Assembly (NCBI RefSeq): GCF_040802235.1
Contig: NC_133158.1
Coordinates: 11,868,001 to 11,932,000 of the forward strand
Reading direction: 5' to 3'
Length of the DNA stretch: 64,000 bases
Source of the DNA: Manis javanica
Taxonomy: Eukaryota > Chordata > Mammalia > Pholidota > Manidae
The notes beneath the pieces were generated by a model. It searched no databases and was not told the origin of the DNA. It saw only the letters and a program-made list of their open reading frames with translations. Numbering within the stretch: the stretch's first letter is position 1; each line of letters begins with the position of its first letter. A program made the position numbers and the translations under genes. Below are positions 60,798 to 64,000 of this stretch, in pieces.

Positions 60798-61400
60798 TTT
60801 CTAATAAAATGCTGAAGTGGTAGGTAGATGCAAGATAAAGGTAGAAAACATAGTTTAGTGCTGTAAGAAAGCAAACGTAGATGATCAGGTGTGTGCCTGT
60901 AGACTATGTGCTAATCCAAGCTAGACAAGGGCAACAAAACATCCACGGATGCAGAAGATTTCTCTCAAAACAGGGGGGTGAGGTTCTAAGCCTCACCTCT
61001 GTTGATCCCCAATTTCTCACCTGATGGCCCCCCTGCAACTGTGCCTGTCTTAGGTTGTTCCTCCCTTGAGGAATCTTACCCGTCTCTGGCTAACCAGTCA
61101 TCTTCCGGGGCCATACAGGGAAATGTAAAGTTGGTAAGTGAGAGAGGGGCAATATTGTTTGAAAAGGTTAGCTTTTTACTTCTTTGCAGATTTATGCCCT
61201 GTGGCTTCTATGCCCAGCATTTGTCTTGAGGTATCTTTACCACTTGGAAGAATTATGATACTTGGTAAATTAGATATGAGGCACGAATTCTATTTAAGGG
61301 TTGTAATTAGGAAGGAAGAAGAAAAGCAATAGAAGTAGCAGATGGAAGACGAACATGGGAGGATTGATTATTTCTTTGACATATCTTCTTGTAGAGTAAC

Positions 61401-61992
61401 TCAAGCATGTGTAGGTTTTAAACTCCTAATTAAATTGTGCACACACATTAACATAATAGGAATACAGTTACATAACCAAAGCAGACCTACAATTACCAGC
61501 CATCTCCAGTGAAACCAAGAAAACCAGTTAGGCACCCTAAGCATTTGTGAAAACTTATCTATGATATGATGGATATTGTCTAACTGAATTTGAATGGTTT
61601 CAGAAAAATCAGACAATTTAAAACAACACATTCCTGGGAACTGTTCACATCCCATATGTTCTCTTAACAGTAGATAGTCTGTAGTCTCAAGATTTTGGAG
61701 TGCTGCAACTTGCATTTCTCCTAATTCTTTGTTGAGTTCCAACAGTATAGATCAGTCAAATTTGTTACTTTACTGTATGCACAGGCCAGCTTAGATATCT
61801 CCTTCTTCATTCCAGTGGCAATTCCAGGAACCAGTGGGATGAATGCAGCTACAACTGCAACAGTGCCAGGATCTTTGTTGACATTTTTGATGATCATCTT
61901 CTGGAATAACTCTTCCAGAGGATGTTGATGTTGGAACTTCTTCATATCGTATCTTATTTCGTTTTCTGGGTAACCAAATTGTGCTTTGATCC
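61401..61992 (-). pseudogene. Retroviral Env transmembrane-subunit fragment in the L1 3' UTR
   Basis: Two minus-strand frames together cover the C-terminal half of a retroviral envelope. The first (about 61,992-61,721) has a hydrophobic, alanine/valine-rich stretch (about 61,875-61,810) that looks like a fusion peptide, then helical sequence ending in a stop. The second (61,742-61,401) has the heptad region, a CEQFPGMCC motif (the CX6CC disulfide signature of gamma/alpha-type Env), and a strongly hydrophobic membrane segment with a short cytoplasmic tail. The two parts are in different frames, with the break between about 61,745 and 61,720. No receptor-binding surface subunit is seen. The sequence follows directly on L1 3' UTR at about 61,993, and no LTR or pol of a provirus was seen in this stretch. 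It is a relic; nothing suggests a functional Env. Confidence 0.8.
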
Positions 61993-62059
61993 TCTGTTAG
62001 TCCATTCTTGGGTTCTGTGATTCTGCTGCTGTTTTCTTCTTTCAATTTTTCCTTTGTTC

Positions 62060-64000
62060 TTATACTCCACAGATGAGTGAAATCATTTGGTATTTCTCTT
62101 TCTCCGCTTGGCTTATTTCACTGAGCATAATACCCTCTAGCTCCATCCATGTTGCTGCAAATGGTAGGATTTGTTTTCTTCTTATGGCTGAGTAATATTC
62201 CATTGTGTATATGTACCACATCTTCTTTATCCAGTCATCTACTGATGGACACTTAGGTCCCTTCCAATTCTTGGCTATTGTAAATAGTGCTGCGGTAAAC
62301 AAAGGGGTGCATCTGTCTTTTTCAAACTTGAGTGCTGCGTTCTTAGGGTAAATTCCTAGGGGTGGAATTCCTAGGTCAAATGGTAAGTTTATTTTGGGCA
62401 TTTTGAGGAACCTCCATACTGCTTTCCACAATGGTTGAACTAACTTACATTCCCACCAGCAGTGTAGGAGGGTTCCTCTTCCTCCACAGCCTCGCCAACA
62501 TTTGTTGTTGTTTGTCTTTTGGATGGTAGCCATCCTTATTGGTGTGAGGTGATATCTCATTGTGGTTTTAATTTGCATTTCTCTGATAATTAGCGATGTG
62601 GAGCATCTTTTCATGTGTCTGTTGGACATCTGTATTTCTTTTTTAGAGAACTGTCTGTTCAGTTCCTCTGCCCATTTTTTAAGTGGATTGTTTGTTTTTT
62701 GTTTGTTGAGGTGGGTGAGCTCTTTATATATTTTGAACGTCAAGCCTTTATGGGATCTGTCATTTTCAAATATATTCTCCCATACTGTAGGGTTCCTTTT
62801 TGTTCTATTGATGGTGTCTTTTTCTGTACAGAAGCTTTTCAGCTTGATAGTCCCACTTGTTCATTTTTGCTGTTGTTTTCCTTGCCTGGGGAGATATGTT
62901 CAAGAAGAGGTCACTCATGTTTATGTCTAAAAGGTTTTTGCCTATGTTTTTTTCTAAGAGTTTTATGGTTTCATGACTTACATTCAAGTCTTTGATCCAT
63001 TTTGAATTTACTTTTGTGTATGGGGTTAGACAATGGTCCAGTTTCATTCTCCTACATGTAGCTGTCCAGTTTTGCCAGCACCATCTGTTGAAGAGACTGT
63101 CATTTCGCCATTGTATGTCCATGGCTCCTTTATCAAATATTAATTGACCATATACGTCTGGGTTAATGTCTGGAGTCTCTAATCTGTTCCACTGGTCTGT
63201 GGCTCTGTTCTTGTGCCAGTACCAAATTGTCTTGATTACTATGGCTTTGTAGTAGAGCTTGAAGTTGGGGAGTGAGGTACCCCCCTACTTTATTCTTCTT
63301 TCTCAGGATTGCTTTGGCTATTCGGGGTCTTTGGTGTTTCCATATGAATTTTTGAATTATTTGTTTCAGTTCATTGAAGAATGTTGCTGGTAATTTGATA
63401 GGGATTGCATCAAATCTGTATATTGCTTTGGGCAGGATGGACATTTTGACGATATTAATTCTTCCCAGCCATGAGCATGGGATGAGTTTCCATTTGTTAG
63501 TGTCCCCTTTAATTTCTCTTAAGAGTGACTTGTAGTTTTCAGGGTAGTCTTTCACTTCTTTGGTTAGGTTTATTCCTAGGTATTTTATTCTTTTTAATGC
63601 AATTGTGAATGGAATTGTTTTCCTGATTTCTCTTTCTATTGGTTCATTGTTAGTGTATAGGAAAGCTACAGATTTCTGTGTGTTAATTTTGTATCCTGCA
63701 ACTTTTCTGTATTCCAATATCAGTTCTAGTAGTTTTGGAGTGGAGTCTTTAGGGTTTTTTATGTACGATATCATGTCATCTGCAAATAGTGACAGTTTAA
63801 CTTCTTCTTTACCAATCTGGATTCCTTGTATTTCTTTGTTTTGTCTGATTGCCATGGCTAGGACCTCCAGTACTATGTTAAATAGCAGTGGGGAGATTGG
63901 GCATCCCTATCTAGTTTCCGATCTCAGAGGAAAAGCTTTCAGCTTCTCGCTGTTCAGTATAATGTTGGCTGTGGGTTTATCATATATGGCCTTTATTATG
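62060..64000 (-). pseudogene. L1 ORF2 (reverse transcriptase to C-terminus), broken
   Basis: ORF2 encodes the L1 endonuclease/reverse transcriptase. The window holds the part from just before the polymerase active site to the end. The catalytic FADD motif occurs in [10 protein letters not shown] (about 63,795). Downstream are the thumb and C-terminal parts, including the [20 protein letters not shown] cysteine region and a terminal MISLICGV followed by a stop at 62,060, the likely natural ORF2 end. The frame is interrupted: an in-frame TAG at 63,909-63,907 replaces the glutamine of the conserved GCP region, and frameshifts occur near 63,290-63,160 and 62,800-62,740. The copy is therefore dead. 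Confidence 0.9.

Larger units (their letters stand above)
45581..64000 (+). other. ATXN7: ATXN7 intron 4 (partial)
   Basis: The intron runs past the right edge. It contains a 43-base tandem duplication (47,049-47,132), a TC microsatellite (48,241-48,282), MIR near 47,870, 52,175 and 57,420, L2 (48,870-49,045, 53,515-54,830, 55,300-56,160), old L1M bits (49,640-49,810), a reversed hAT copy (50,462-50,650), and from 60,424 onward a young minus-strand L1. The interval 45,600-47,000 is low-repeat and looks like ordinary unique intron. No exon with a convincing acceptor, frame and donor was recognised. Confidence 0.8.
60424..64000 (-). mobile_element. Young L1 with an envelope-derived 3' end (5' part off window)
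   Basis: The element lies on the minus strand with its 3' end at 60,424. From right to left it shows the reverse-transcriptase part of ORF2 (from at least 64,000), the ORF2 C-terminus ending at 62,060, and about 70 bases of ordinary L1 3' UTR. Then come an Env transmembrane-subunit sequence (about 61,992-61,401), 940 bases of non-coding sequence with AATAAA, and a 19-base A-tail (T run at 60,424-60,442). The clean A-tail and readable ORF2 suggest a fairly recent insertion compared with the L1M relics elsewhere. The left flank before the A-tail is CCATATCCAAGGTAATTC; the matching target duplication would lie beyond the window. It is broken by stops and shifts and is not expected to be active. 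Confidence 0.85.

Noticed and set aside
1-64000. tRNA, rRNA, snRNA, microRNA hairpin and CRISPR features
   Set aside because: None were recognised on reading both strands; MIR copies are only tRNA-derived relics.

Overview
This is a 64 kb stretch of nuclear DNA from a placental mammal, at the head-to-head THOC7/ATXN7 locus. Three things fix the locus. A short coding exon on the minus strand reads MGAVTD before a splice donor, which matches the start of THOC7. Two plus-strand exons encode the N-terminus of ataxin-7. A large CpG island lies between the two genes' starts. The animal is unlikely to be a primate, rodent, ruminant or typical carnivore: I saw no Alu, B1/B2, ruminant or carnivore-type SINE, only old MIR copies. 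The youngest mobile element is an L1 whose tail carries retroviral envelope-derived sequence. That fits a laurasiatherian poor in SINEs; a pangolin is my best guess, at low confidence.

Layout. Bases 1-5,621 are the start of THOC7 intron 1 (THOC7 runs leftwards out of the window). Bases 5,450-6,460 are the shared CpG-island promoter, with a ZNF143-like site and the non-coding first exon of ATXN7 ending at 5,991. ATXN7 intron 1 fills 5,992-33,798 and holds old L1, L2, MIR, hAT and Tigger relics. A candidate non-coding exon 2 lies at 33,799-33,895. Intron 2 leads into a second CpG island (about 44,140-45,480). This island surrounds coding exon 3 (start codon 45,010, residual polyglutamine tract 45,091-45,099) and exon 4 (45,512-45,580). 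The window then runs 18.4 kb into intron 4 and ends inside a minus-strand L1 (60,424-64,000+).

How the genes relate. THOC7 is a subunit of the THO/TREX mRNA-export complex. ATXN7 anchors the deubiquitinase module of the SAGA transcription co-activator. They share a divergent housekeeping promoter. ATXN7 also has an internal CpG island at its repeat-bearing exon; in human this corresponds to an alternative promoter with antisense transcription.

Most notable observations: (1) a chimeric L1 in which the 3' UTR, about 70 bases after the ORF2 stop, switches to a retroviral Env transmembrane-subunit sequence and then to its own AATAAA and A-tail; (2) an ATXN7 polyglutamine tract of only three glutamines; (3) a 216-base ATXN7 intron 3 that is open and in frame with both neighbouring exons, so retention would insert 72 proline-rich residues. 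No tRNA, rRNA, CRISPR or bacterial feature was seen.
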